64,000 nucleotides of DNA from Streptomyces sp. NBC_00289 (lineage in GTDB: Bacteria; Actinomycetota; Actinomycetes; Streptomycetales; Streptomycetaceae), in assembly GCF_041435115.1 (NCBI RefSeq), contig NZ_CP108046.1, forward strand, positions 9,300,001 through 9,364,000. The letters are read 5' to 3'. The translations under genes and the position numbers were made by a program. This document shows positions 43,810 through 52,688 of this stretch, one piece after another. Numbering within the stretch: the first letter of the stretch is position 1; each line of letters starts with the position of its first letter. Below the pieces are notes generated by a model, which made no database searches, was not told the origin of the DNA, and saw nothing but the letters and a program-made list of their open reading frames with translations.

Positions 43810-45104
43810 GGGCTCAGTGTGATTTAACGTCTGCGGGTTCGGGAGTGTCGGCGGGTGGGCTGATGGTGTAGTTCCACTGGCCGTGGGTTTCGTGACGGGT
43901 CAGCGGGAGGGCCTTCATGGCCTTGTCGCTGATCTTGATGCCTGTGGGGTAGACACCGGTGTCCAGGGCCGCGGACACGGTCAGGCCGGTCTCGGTCGTC
44001 GTCGCACCGATCAGGGAAACGGCGGCCTCGTGGCTGGTCAGTGGTGTCCCGCGCCAGTTCATGGTGATTGCGGAGAACAGCCGGTGCTCTATGCGATTCC
44101 ACTTCGAAGTACCCGGCGGCAGGTGCAGCACGGTGATCGACAGGCCGGTCTCGGCGGCGAGGGCAGCCAGCCCGGTCTTCCAGGCCCGTAGTCGGCTGCC
44201 GTTGGATCCGCCGCTGTCCGCGGTGATCGTCAGTGTCGTGGCCTGCGGATATGCGGCCCGGCCGACGTTGTTCCACCAGGTCCGCAGGGTGTTCACGGCG
44301 AACGCGGCGGTGTCGTGATCCATGCCGACGCTGACCCAGCCGGCGTTGGCGCCGATGTCGTAGACGCCGTAGGGGATGGCTTTGCCGGCCGGTCCGGGGA
44401 AGTCGTGGACGTTGACCTTCACCGGGTCCCCAGGCGGTCGCCATTCCTTGCCGACGTTCTTGAAGTTCCCGATCAGTTCCTTTTTCTTGCAGTCCACGGA
44501 CACGACGGGCTGTCCGGCAGCGAGGGCCGCCCTGACCTGATCGTTGAGGTAGCGGAACTGGGCGTCGCGGTCGGGGTGCTGCTTGCCCTCGACGGTTTTG
44601 GCGTTGCCCTGCAAGGAGTAGCCGGCCTCGTGCAGCAGTCGGGCCACGACGTTCTCGGTGCACCGGTGTCCCCGATTGACCAGCTCGGCAACCAGGTGCG
44701 ACAGCGATTTCGTGGTCCAGCGCAGCGGGTTCATCGGATCACCACGAGTCTCCGGCTCGACCAGGGCATCCAGGTCCACGGCCAGTTGCGGGTCCAGGAC
44801 CTCGGCCCGTCTGCGGCCGCCTCCCGGCCCCCGGGACCGCCCGACCGCCAGCGGCTGCGGATCGTCCAGTTCCCCGCGGCCCCGTCGGATCGTGTCCTGG
44901 GACACCCCGGTCGCCTCACAGACGATCCGTGCACCGCCGCCACCCAGCTCACGAGCCTCGTTGCCGAGCCACAACCGTCGCTGCCGCTCGGTCAGGTGAT
45001 CCCGGATCGCCTCGTAGCGCCGGGCCAGGGACTCCATATCGATCGGCATAGCAGGAAACGTACGCGCCGCGCGACTGATTCATAACTTGTTTCGCTACGA
45101 GCCC
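43810..45104 (-). mobile_element. ISAzo13-type insertion sequence
   Basis: An element of 1295 bp defined by terminal GGGCTC (43810-43815) and GAGCCC (45099-45104), with looser inverted similarity further inward, and a probable 3-bp target duplication TTA (43807-43809 and 45105-45107). It encodes one intact transposase and lies between the GH92 promoter region and the end of the subtilase gene, 17 bp past the subtilase stop. Confidence 0.7.
43814..45049 (-). CDS. ISAzo13-family transposase
   Basis: A 411-residue transposase (ATG 45049; a second Met four codons on is possible). N-terminal DNA-binding part: ARIVCEATGVSQDTIRRGRG; then the catalytic core with QPVVSVDCKKKELIGNFKN, TLTITADSGGSNGSR and LHLPPGTSKWNRIEHRLFSA, where the three acidic residues (Asp in SVDCKKK, Asp in TADSGG and Glu in RIEHRL) form the DDE triad. 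These blocks are typical of ISAzo13. The frame is intact, so the element may still be mobile. Its stop almost reaches the left inverted repeat. Confidence 0.9.
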   Translation of the reverse strand: MPIDMESLARRYEAIRDHLTERQRRLWLGNEARELGGGGARIVCEATGVSQDTIRRGRGELDDPQPLAVGRSRGPGGGRRRAEVLDPQLAVDLDALVEPETRGDPMNPLRWTTKSLSHLVAELVNRGHRCTENVVARLLHEAGYSLQGNAKTVEGKQHPDRDAQFRYLNDQVRAALAAGQPVVSVDCKKKELIGNFKNVGKEWRPPGDPVKVNVHDFPGPAGKAIPYGVYDIGANAGWVSVGMDHDTAAFAVNTLRTWWNNVGRAAYPQATTLTITADSGGSNGSRLRAWKTGLAALAAETGLSITVLHLPPGTSKWNRIEHRLFSAITMNWRGTPLTSHEAAVSLIGATTTETGLTVSAALDTGVYPTGIKISDKAMKALPLTRHETHGQWNYTISPPADTPEPADVKSH

Positions 45105-45120
45105 TTACCCACTCCTGGCG

Positions 45121-48100
45121 TCACCTCGCGGTGAGGTAGGCGCGTTCGATCGTCTGGAGCAGCGTGTTGCCCTGCCGGTCGGTCAGCCTGACCCGCAGCG
45201 AGACGGAGCCCGCCTCGGCCGGGTGCCGCAGCGTCAGGTGCGTACCCCCGACGGCCTTGGCGGGCTGCCATGAGGTGCCCTCGTCGTACGACACCTCGAA
45301 GGCGAGTTTCCTGGGCCGCTGTCCCGCGGCCGCACCCTCGATGCTGAAGGGCACCTCGAACCGCTTGCCCGCCTTCGCCGTGCTGGACAGGGACAGTGCG
45401 GGGGAGAAGCGGACCACCGACAGGGGCAGCGCGGTCTGCTCGTCCTCGGGGATCTCGGCGGAGCGGAAGGTCCACTCCGCGGCCACGCGGGTACTGACCG
45501 GGTACACCGCGGGGTCACGGGAGTTGTCCACGCTCAGCTTGTACGCGCTGTCGCGGGCGGGAACGGTGAACTCGGTGACGCCGTCCGTCGGCGGGGTTTC
45601 GTAACTGTCCGGGATCTCCTTGCCGTCCGCCTGGAGCGAGCTCGCCGGTGTGGTGTGGTCGCTGGTGCCCCAGTGCCCGGCGCCGTCGCCGAACAGCGGC
45701 AGGTACGCCCTGATGGTGTGGCCGTACCGCAGCAGACCGGGGTATCCCTGCCCGGGTCCGGCCTCTCCGGCGCCGGGAAGGGACGGGCCGAAGACGCCGA
45801 CGTTGAACCGTTCGCGGTAGTTCTTACCGGCCTGCCAGGTCCTCGGCATCCTCATCAGGAAGTTCTCCCAGACCGTGTCGCGGCCCTCGCCGCTGGTCTG
45901 CCACGTGCGGAAGGACCATGCGACGCCGTTGTCGAGGACGTAGTCGGTGGTGCGCAGGGGCAGGACCCCTCTCAGGTCGTGGTCGGTGAAGACGAAGCGG
46001 CCGTCGGCCAGGTGCGGAGACACCTCGACCTGGACGTTCCTGCCCCCGACGGGCGCGCCCACCTGGAGGTCGACCTTGGCGAGCCGCTTCCGCTCGACCG
46101 AGGCGGTGAAGCCGCCCAGGTCGCCGGGGCGGTTCCAGGCCAGGTGGTAGGTGACCGGCCGGCCCTCGTCGTCCTGGCGGGTCCAGTCACCGGCGAAGAG
46201 GGCGGACGCTCCGGCCGCGGCGGATCCCAGCTGCCCGAACCGCGTGCCCTGGAAGGTCGGCAGTATGTACTGGAGTGTGCCCAGGCCCAGCTCTCCGCCC
46301 CGCTCGTAGCGGAAGACGGCTGTGGCCTCGGTGTTCTCGGCCGCCGCGTCGGGCACGGTGATGGCCACCGGCCGTGCCTGCCGGGCGTCGACGGTGACGG
46401 TGGTGTCCGAGTCGAGCCGCAGCTTCGGCTGCACCAGCACGGCGTGGGTGGCGGACTCGTACGAGGGGTGGATGACACCGCTGAGGTTGTAGTCGCCCTT
46501 GGGCAGCCGCACCGTGAGCTCGCCGTCCTCCTCGTCGGTGTAGTCGGCGTTGAACTCCCTGTCGATGCCGCTGACGGAGGTCAGGGCGTCGCCGGTCGGC
46601 TCGCCGTTCTCGTCGATGTGCTTCAGCGTCAGTTCGTACGACTCGACCTCACGCTCCGCCCCCACGGCGGTACGCACCTTGACCTCGCCGTCGGCCGAGG
46701 TGCCGGTCACCGAGCCGCCGAACGTGCCGTCGGCACTGCCCGCGCGGGTGTCGGCGGTGACGTCGGCACTCGCCTCGCCGCCCGCCGGAACGGTGAGGCG
46801 CTGGGGCGACACGGAGAACATGCCCTCGGCGGCGGGCTTGCCTTCCACCGAGAACGCCTCGACCGACAGGTCCAGGGTGACCCGCTCCGTACCGAGGTTT
46901 CGGTATGTCAGCCGCTTGGTCACCGGGGCGTCGTCGCCGTGCGGCCACTGGTGCGTGCCGAAGTCGAGCGGCCCCTGCCCGGTGACGACGCTCTGCCCGA
47001 TCGCCCGGACCAGGTCCGTGCGGCCGGTGCCCTGCTGGAAGGAGCTGTACGGGCCCGGCTTCGCGGAACCGGTGAGGACCGCCTTGATCCGCTCGCCGTC
47101 CCACTCGGGAAGCTGCTGGGCGAGCAGGGCCGCGGCGCCCGCCACGTGCGGGGACGCCATCGACGTTCCGCCGATGGTGAGGTACCCGGGTATGTCGGAG
47201 GGGTACTCGCCCTCCAGGACGCTGCCGGCGGCCGCGGCGGCCGTGATGGAGACGCCAGGCGCGGTCAGGTCGGGCTTGACCCCGCCGTCACCGATGCGCG
47301 GGCCGCGGCTGGAGAACGAGCCCAGCTTGTCGGACGCGTCGACCGCGCCGACGGTGAGCGCCGCGTCGGCACTGCCGGGTGAGCCGACCGTCCGCTCGCC
47401 GGCCTCGCCGCTGTTGCCCGCCGAGATGACGAAGAGGGTGTCCGACTCGGCGGAGAGCCGGTTGACCGTCTCCTCCAGCGGGTCGATGCCCGGCGTGTCC
47501 TCGCCGCCGAGGCTGAGGTTGGCGATGTCGGCGCCCTGGGCGACCGCCCACTCCATGCCCGCGATGACGCCCGAGTCGGAGCCGTAGCCGGAGTCGTCCA
47601 GGACCTTGCCGTTGAGGATCTTCGCGCCCGGGGCGACCCCCTTGAACCTGCCCTCGGACTTGGCCCCGCTCCCGGCCACGGTGGACGCCACATGTGTGCC
47701 GTGGCCGAACGCGTCGCCGGTGCCGGAAGAGCCGGAGAAGTCCTTCGCCTCGGTCACCTGGCTCGCGAGGTCGGGGTGGGTCGTGTCGACCCCGGTGTCC
47801 AGTACGGCGACTTTGACGCCGGTGCCGTCATAGCCGGCCTCCCAGGCCGTCGGCGCGCCGATCTGCGGGACGCTCTTGTCGAGGCTCGCCCTGCGCCTGC
47901 CGTCCAGCCACAGCTTCTCGACCGCGGTCGGCGCGGTGAACTCCGTCGTGCCCTCGGCCTTGTGGGTGTCGGCGCCGGTCACGGCGTCCCAGAAGTCGGC
48001 GCCACGCTTCTTGACGGACCGCATCGCCTTCCCGTTGATGACCGGGAGGGTCCGTCCAATCCGCGCCCCGGCCCCGGTGAAGGGGGCCAGCGCGGGCGCC

Positions 48101-48552
48101 TTCCTGCCGCGGAACGTGACGATCAGCGGTAGGTCGGAACGGCCCGCGTCGTCGTAGCCGTCCGCCACCAGTCGGGTCACGTCGAACAGCCGGGCATCCA
48201 CCTTGCCCTGCGCCAACAGCAGTTCCGCGTCTCCGGGCACCACCTGGGTGTGCCCGGAGACCTCGCGGACCGAGAAAGGCACCCGCTCGCGGCCCTGTGC
48301 CCGCCGCACCCCGGTGACCTGGCCGGTGCCGTCCACCAGGACCTGGTCCCCGGTCACCAGCGTCACCGTCTTCGCGGTCCCGGCCGTTCGGGCGCCGCCC
48401 GCGCTCCGGGCCACCGCCCTGGAGGCCCCGTCGGTAGACTCACCGGTCGGCGCGGCCTGGGCCACCCCTCCCGGAAGTCCGGCCAACAGAAGGGCCGCGG
48501 AAGCTACCCCCGCGGCCGCGATCCCACGTCTGCGTCTGGCACGTAACTCCAT
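45121..48552 (-). CDS. Large secreted subtilisin-like (S8) serine protease
   Basis: A secreted protease of 1143 residues. ATG 48552 has AGGAG upstream and opens a signal peptide (MELRARRRRGIAAAGVA...). A prodomain (about residues 40-210) precedes the S8 catalytic domain with Asp in VLDTGVDTTHPD (about 250), His in FGHGTHVAST (about 286) and Ser in GGTSMASPHVAG (about 463). About 640 residues of beta-rich domains follow, including a Fn3-like region (TYRNLGTERVTLDLSV). This matches the large streptomycete subtilases that digest extracellular protein. The IS element lies 17 bp past its stop and may have displaced its terminator. Confidence 0.92.
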   Translation of the reverse strand: MELRARRRRGIAAAGVASAALLLAGLPGGVAQAAPTGESTDGASRAVARSAGGARTAGTAKTVTLVTGDQVLVDGTGQVTGVRRAQGRERVPFSVREVSGHTQVVPGDAELLLAQGKVDARLFDVTRLVADGYDDAGRSDLPLIVTFRGRKAPALAPFTGAGARIGRTLPVINGKAMRSVKKRGADFWDAVTGADTHKAEGTTEFTAPTAVEKLWLDGRRRASLDKSVPQIGAPTAWEAGYDGTGVKVAVLDTGVDTTHPDLASQVTEAKDFSGSSGTGDAFGHGTHVASTVAGSGAKSEGRFKGVAPGAKILNGKVLDDSGYGSDSGVIAGMEWAVAQGADIANLSLGGEDTPGIDPLEETVNRLSAESDTLFVISAGNSGEAGERTVGSPGSADAALTVGAVDASDKLGSFSSRGPRIGDGGVKPDLTAPGVSITAAAAAGSVLEGEYPSDIPGYLTIGGTSMASPHVAGAAALLAQQLPEWDGERIKAVLTGSAKPGPYSSFQQGTGRTDLVRAIGQSVVTGQGPLDFGTHQWPHGDDAPVTKRLTYRNLGTERVTLDLSVEAFSVEGKPAAEGMFSVSPQRLTVPAGGEASADVTADTRAGSADGTFGGSVTGTSADGEVKVRTAVGAEREVESYELTLKHIDENGEPTGDALTSVSGIDREFNADYTDEEDGELTVRLPKGDYNLSGVIHPSYESATHAVLVQPKLRLDSDTTVTVDARQARPVAITVPDAAAENTEATAVFRYERGGELGLGTLQYILPTFQGTRFGQLGSAAAGASALFAGDWTRQDDEGRPVTYHLAWNRPGDLGGFTASVERKRLAKVDLQVGAPVGGRNVQVEVSPHLADGRFVFTDHDLRGVLPLRTTDYVLDNGVAWSFRTWQTSGEGRDTVWENFLMRMPRTWQAGKNYRERFNVGVFGPSLPGAGEAGPGQGYPGLLRYGHTIRAYLPLFGDGAGHWGTSDHTTPASSLQADGKEIPDSYETPPTDGVTEFTVPARDSAYKLSVDNSRDPAVYPVSTRVAAEWTFRSAEIPEDEQTALPLSVVRFSPALSLSSTAKAGKRFEVPFSIEGAAAGQRPRKLAFEVSYDEGTSWQPAKAVGGTHLTLRHPAEAGSVSLRVRLTDRQGNTLLQTIERAYLTAR

Positions 48553-48925
48553 CTGAGCTCCTGGTGATCGGGATTCGAAACAGGGCGATCTCAACCCGCG
48601 GGCGCGGCGAAACGCCGTCGTGCGTGGTCACGGTCGTTCACCCTGTGATCGCGATGTGATCGGAGCGAGCTCAAACGATCACGGATCAATAACGCCCGCT
48701 TCGGTCTCGGCCACGTGACGGACTCCGGGCCGCATGGGCGGCAAAGGGATGCCGAGCTCAAGTCACGTGCTGCCGTTGCGGGGGTTTCGGACGCCGTGCG
48801 GGTCTGGCTCCGCTGGGGTTGGGCGTCACGGAGTGCCAGACAGACGTACGCGCGCAGGCTGTGGCGATGGCGCTGGGTCGGCGTACTCGAGAAGACCCCG
48901 GAACACTGCCGGGGAGGCACGGCGT

Positions 48926-48960
48926 CGACGGCGCGGCGGCCGGACCGCGCCGCGCCGTCG
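48926..48960 (-). terminator. Terminator of the receiver operon
   Basis: A perfect 13-bp stem (CGACGGCGCGGCG / CGCCGCGCCGTCG) with a nine-base loop, six bp after the stop of the receiver gene. The region to the subtilase start (48553-48925) has no clear gene; it holds the subtilase promoter. Confidence 0.8.
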
Positions 48961-48966
48961 TGTGTG

Positions 48967-49398
48967 CTACGGCTTGGGGGGCTTGACGGCGATGTCGAGG
49001 TAGAAGGCGTCGATGCTGCGGACCGCCGCCTCGAACTCCTCCAGGTTCACCGGCTTGGTGACGTAGGCGTTGGCGTGGTGATGGTAGGCGCCGGTGACGT
49101 CGTCGGGGGCGGCGGACGTGGTCAGGACGACGACCGGGATGGTGCGCAGGTCGGCGTCCTCCTTCACCACGGCGAGGAACTCGCGCCCGTTCATGCGGGG
49201 CATGTTGAGGTCCAGCACGATGAGATCGGGCCGCGGGTTGTTCTGATCGCGCAGGTAGTCCAGGGCCGCCATGCCGTCGGGGACCTGGGTGAGGTTGCGC
49301 GTGCCGCGCTCGGCGAGGGCGTCCTGGATGAGCATGGCGTCGGCGAGGTCGTCTTCGACCAGCAGGACGTCGTAGGGGCGGGTTGCGGCGGCGGCCAT
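48967..49398 (-). CDS. Stand-alone receiver domain, Rcp1-like
   Basis: A single CheY-like receiver of 143 residues. The acidic pocket is LLVEDD (Glu15, Asp16, Asp17), the phosphoacceptor is Asp63 (LIVLDLNMPRMNG), the switch Thr is in VVVLTTS, and the Lys is in YVTKPVN. This sequence type is closest to Rcp1 receivers, which partner phytochrome-like kinases. It lies five bp behind the HTH-like gene and opposite to a CHASE3 kinase gene whose histidine region has the same phytochrome-like pattern (SHDLQEPL), so that kinase is the probable partner. Confidence 0.92.
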   Translation of the reverse strand: MAAAATRPYDVLLVEDDLADAMLIQDALAERGTRNLTQVPDGMAALDYLRDQNNPRPDLIVLDLNMPRMNGREFLAVVKEDADLRTIPVVVLTTSAAPDDVTGAYHHHANAYVTKPVNLEEFEAAVRSIDAFYLDIAVKPPKP

Positions 49399-49402
49399 GA
49401 GT

Positions 49403-49780
49403 TCACGAGCTCCGGGGGATGGGGGGTGTGGCGGGGCGGTGTGTGGTGTGGGTGATCAGGCCGGGCCACCGGCGCCGGGCTCCCTGGCGGCTCATGCTCA
49501 CGGCCTGGCCGATCTCCGGATAGCCCGCGCCGCTCGCGGCCGCGGTGTGGGCGGCCTGGTCCTCGAGATGCCTGGCGGCCTCTCTGACGTCGGCGAGCAC
49601 CCGAAGGCGCACGAGCGCGCGCCCGCGAGCGTCGTCGACGGCGTCGCGGTCCGTCGGCGAGTGGAGGGAATCCCGGGTGATGTCCTGTGCGAGGCGTCGG
49701 GCCAGCTCGTCGACCATCTGAATGACGAGCGCGGCCCTCTCCCCACCGGGTGAGTGCGGAGTCGGTGCGGGGCCAGGCAT
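49403..49780 (-). CDS. Small protein with HTH-like C-terminal region
   Basis: A 125-residue protein ending five bp before the receiver gene, so the two are cotranscribed. The first part is a long helix (ALVIQMVDELARRLAQDITR, then DDARGRALVRLRVLADVREA). The region AGYPEIGQAVSMSRQGARRR looks like a helix-turn-helix with a recognition helix rich in Ser, Arg and Gln. That is similar to small helix-turn-helix proteins beside receivers in Streptomyces. The role may be DNA binding or regulation of the adjacent kinase system. The start at ATG 49780 is likely; the gap to the kinase gene is 120 bp. Confidence 0.65.
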   Translation of the reverse strand: MPGPAPTPHSPGGERAALVIQMVDELARRLAQDITRDSLHSPTDRDAVDDARGRALVRLRVLADVREAARHLEDQAAHTAAASGAGYPEIGQAVSMSRQGARRRWPGLITHTTHRPATPPIPRSS

Positions 49781-49900
49781 GACACCACCCTACGGCGTTG
49801 ATCTCGGAGGAGACAACATCTGTTGTCACGGCCCCGGTAGAGTTGGCCTGCCGCGCGCCCGGGTCGCGGTCCATGGAACGTGAAGGAGCTGCGCACCCCG

Positions 49901-51478
49901 ATGAACAGCAAGTCGGCCGACGCCGAGGGCGCGTTCTCCACCTGGACGACCCGCCGCTGGCTGTGGGCGGGGGTCTCGGTCACCCTGATCGTGCTCGCCG
50001 TCCTCGGATCGCTCGGGGGCTGGGCGATGTGGCGCACCTCGCAGATCACGGCCGAGCTGGTGGACAGGCGATCGCCCGCTCTGATCGACTCCATGCGGGT
50101 GCAGGAGGCCCTGGTGAACCAGGAGACCGGCATCCGCGGTTACGGACTGTCGGGTCAGCGCGACTTCCTTCAGCCGTACACGCGGGGTGTGGCCGAGGAG
50201 AAGGTCGTCCTGCGGCGCCTGCGACCCCTGCTGGCCGGCGACGAGCGAGCCCGCGCGGACCTGGCCGACGTGGAGCGGCTCGCCGGCAGTTGGCAGGAGC
50301 GGATAGCCGGCCCGGTCACCTCGGCCCCGGCCGAGGATGCCGTGCAGCTCGCCACGGAGCGAGCGGAGGAGGGCAAGTCCACCTTCGACTCACTGCGGAA
50401 AGCCCTGGCGCGCCAGCAGTCCCACCTGGAAGCCGAGCGGGCGACGGCCAGTCGTGAACTGCGGCACGCCACGAAACTGCGGAACTGGATGTTCGCGGTC
50501 ATCGCCGTCGTCATCGTCCTGGTGGCGTTCGTCGTCTTCGAGGGACTACGGCGCGGCATCACAGGTCCGCTCAGTCTGCTCGGCTCCGACGCGCGCGACG
50601 TGGCGCAAGGCCGCTTCGACCTGGCCCTCGTCGGCAAGGGCCCCGCCGACCTGCGGCAGCTGACATCGGACGTCGAGTCGATGCGCCGGCGCCTGCTGGA
50701 GGAACTTCAGTCCAGCGAAGCGTCCCGGACTCTGCTGGACGAGCAGGCGGCGGACCTGAAGCGGTCGAACGCGGAGCTGGAACAGTTCGCCTACGTCGCC
50801 TCGCACGACCTGCAGGAACCGCTGCGCAAGGTGTCCAGCTTCACCCAGCTCCTGCAACGGCGCTACGGGAGCCAACTGGACGAGCGGGCCGACCAGTACA
50901 TCGCCTTCGCCGTCGACGGCGCCAACCGTATGCAGGTCCTCATCAACGACCTGCTGGCATTCTCCCGGGTCGGCCGCGTGCACAACGAGCACCAGACCGT
51001 CGATCTGGAGGAGGTGATGAGCAAGACCCTCGACAACCTCAGCGTGGCCGTCGAGGAGAGTGGGGCCGAGATCACCCACGACGTGTTGCCGACGGTCGTG
51101 GGGGACACCACCCAACTGGGCATGCTCTGGCAGAACCTGTTGTCGAACGCCATCAAGTTCCGGAGCTCCGACCGGACGCCGCACATCCACGTCAGCGCCG
51201 TATCCGCCGACGGCGTGTGGGAGTTCGCCGTCAGCGACAACGGCATCGGCATCGCACCGGAGTTCCAGGAGAAGGTCTTCATCCTCTTCCAGCGGCTGCA
51301 CACCAAGGACGCCTATCCGGGTACCGGCATCGGCCTGGCGATGTGCAAGAAGATCGTGGAATTCCACGGGGGCACGATCGGAATCGACCCCGACCACACG
51401 CCGGGCACTCGCCTGGTCCTCACCCTTCCCGCCGTCGAGGCCGCGCCCGCGGCCCCGGAGAGAAAGACGCAGCCGTGA
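49901..51478 (+). CDS. CHASE3-type membrane histidine kinase
   Basis: A 525-residue sensor kinase. ATG 49901 has AGGAG ten bases upstream. Helix TM1 (WLWAGVSVTLIVLAVLGSLG, about residues 21-40) and TM2 (WMFAVIAVVIVLVAFVVFEG, about 195-214) flank an extracytoplasmic CHASE3-like domain. A HAMP-like linker leads to the histidine box SHDLQEPLRK (about 302) and a GHKL ATPase with NLLSNAIKF, DNGIGIAP and GTGIGLAMCKKI. The ligand is unknown. It overlaps the receiver-PP2C gene (GTGA), so the signal probably flows from this kinase both to the Rcp1-like receiver and to the phosphatase. Confidence 0.92.
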   Translation: MNSKSADAEGAFSTWTTRRWLWAGVSVTLIVLAVLGSLGGWAMWRTSQITAELVDRRSPALIDSMRVQEALVNQETGIRGYGLSGQRDFLQPYTRGVAEEKVVLRRLRPLLAGDERARADLADVERLAGSWQERIAGPVTSAPAEDAVQLATERAEEGKSTFDSLRKALARQQSHLEAERATASRELRHATKLRNWMFAVIAVVIVLVAFVVFEGLRRGITGPLSLLGSDARDVAQGRFDLALVGKGPADLRQLTSDVESMRRRLLEELQSSEASRTLLDEQAADLKRSNAELEQFAYVASHDLQEPLRKVSSFTQLLQRRYGSQLDERADQYIAFAVDGANRMQVLINDLLAFSRVGRVHNEHQTVDLEEVMSKTLDNLSVAVEESGAEITHDVLPTVVGDTTQLGMLWQNLLSNAIKFRSSDRTPHIHVSAVSADGVWEFAVSDNGIGIAPEFQEKVFILFQRLHTKDAYPGTGIGLAMCKKIVEFHGGTIGIDPDHTPGTRLVLTLPAVEAAPAAPERKTQP

Positions 51479-52665
51479 CCGATCAGGCCGCCGGCCGCGC
51501 GGAGCAGTACCGCATCCTGCTCGTGGAGGACGACGACGGAGACGCGCTCCTGGTCGAGGAACTCCTCTACGACACCGGCCTTCCGTACACCCTCGCGCGG
51601 TGCCACACAGCCGCCGACGCACGCACGGCGCTCGCGACGCGCCCCGTCGACTGCATCCTGCTCGACCTGCACCTCCCCGACGCCTCCGGCGTGCAGACGG
51701 TCCAGGCGATCCAGCCCGACACCCAGGCCGCCATCATCGTCCTGACCGGACTGGACGAACCCCACGCGGGAGTCGAGGCCCTGGCCGCCGGCGCACAGGA
51801 CTACCTCATCAAGGGCAAGGTCGAACCGGACCTGATGCAGCGTGCCGTCCGCTACGCCGTCCAGCGAAAGCAGGCCGAGCGCGCCAACGCCGCCCTCCAG
51901 ATCGGCCGGCTGCGGGCCGAGGAGAACGCCCGTCTGGAACGCGGCCTGCTGCCCGAACCCCTGCTGTCCTCCACCGCCGTCACCGCCTCCAGCCGCTACT
52001 ACCCAGGGCGGGCGCAGGCTCTGCTGGGTGGTGACTTCCTCGACGTCGTGCAGACCGACGACGGACAGGTGCACGCCGTCATCGGGGACGTCAGCGGTCA
52101 CGGTCCCGACGCGGCCGCACTCGGCGTCTGCCTTCGCATCGCCTGGCGCGCCCTGACCCTCGGCGGCCACCGTGACCAGCACCTGCTTCATCTGCTGGAA
52201 CAGATACACATCGCCGAACGCACCGGCAGCGACCTGTTCACCACCTGCACCCTCATCACCCTGGACCCGGTCAGGGCCACCCTCACGCTGCACCTGGCCG
52301 GCCACCACGAACCCCTGCTCGTCACCCCCGACGGCGTGCGGGAAGTCGCCGCCGCCCACGGCATCGCCCTCGGCATCGCCCCCGGTCTGGGCAAATGGCC
52401 GGCCACCACCCTCGCCCTGCCCGCCCGCGGCGCCCTCATCGCCTACACGGACGGTCTCATCGAGGGCTTCGCCGACAGCGTCGACGACACCCGGCTCGGA
52501 GTGGAAGGCCTGCTGCGCATCGTCGACGCGATCCGTACGCCGGACTCCGGAACCCACCTCGACCAGCTCATCGCCCGAACCCGCACCCTCAACGCCGACC
52601 GTCACACCGACGACCTCGCCGTCCTGCGCCTGGACTGGAACACCGGGCCGGAAGGACAGGCTTAG
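51475..52665 (+). CDS. Receiver domain fused to PP2C-type phosphatase (RsbU/SpoIIE-like)
   Basis: A 396-residue cytoplasmic output protein. Residues 1-125 form a receiver (LLVEDDDGDAL, phosphoacceptor Asp in CILLDLHLPD, Lys in YLIKGK). A coiled-coil linker (RKQAERANAALQIGRLRAEE) leads to a PP2C phosphatase (about residues 170-390) with GGDFLDVV, VIGDVSGHGPDAA and YTDGLIEG, the Mn-binding Asp motifs. Such phosphatases dephosphorylate anti-anti-sigma factors, and so connect a sensor to a sigma-factor switch. GTG 51475 overlaps the kinase stop. No STAS or anti-sigma gene is in the window; its target is elsewhere. Confidence 0.92.
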   Translation: MTDQAAGRAEQYRILLVEDDDGDALLVEELLYDTGLPYTLARCHTAADARTALATRPVDCILLDLHLPDASGVQTVQAIQPDTQAAIIVLTGLDEPHAGVEALAAGAQDYLIKGKVEPDLMQRAVRYAVQRKQAERANAALQIGRLRAEENARLERGLLPEPLLSSTAVTASSRYYPGRAQALLGGDFLDVVQTDDGQVHAVIGDVSGHGPDAAALGVCLRIAWRALTLGGHRDQHLLHLLEQIHIAERTGSDLFTTCTLITLDPVRATLTLHLAGHHEPLLVTPDGVREVAAAHGIALGIAPGLGKWPATTLALPARGALIAYTDGLIEGFADSVDDTRLGVEGLLRIVDAIRTPDSGTHLDQLIARTRTLNADRHTDDLAVLRLDWNTGPEGQA

Positions 52666-52688
52666 ACCCTGGTCGTGTCGCGAGCCGC

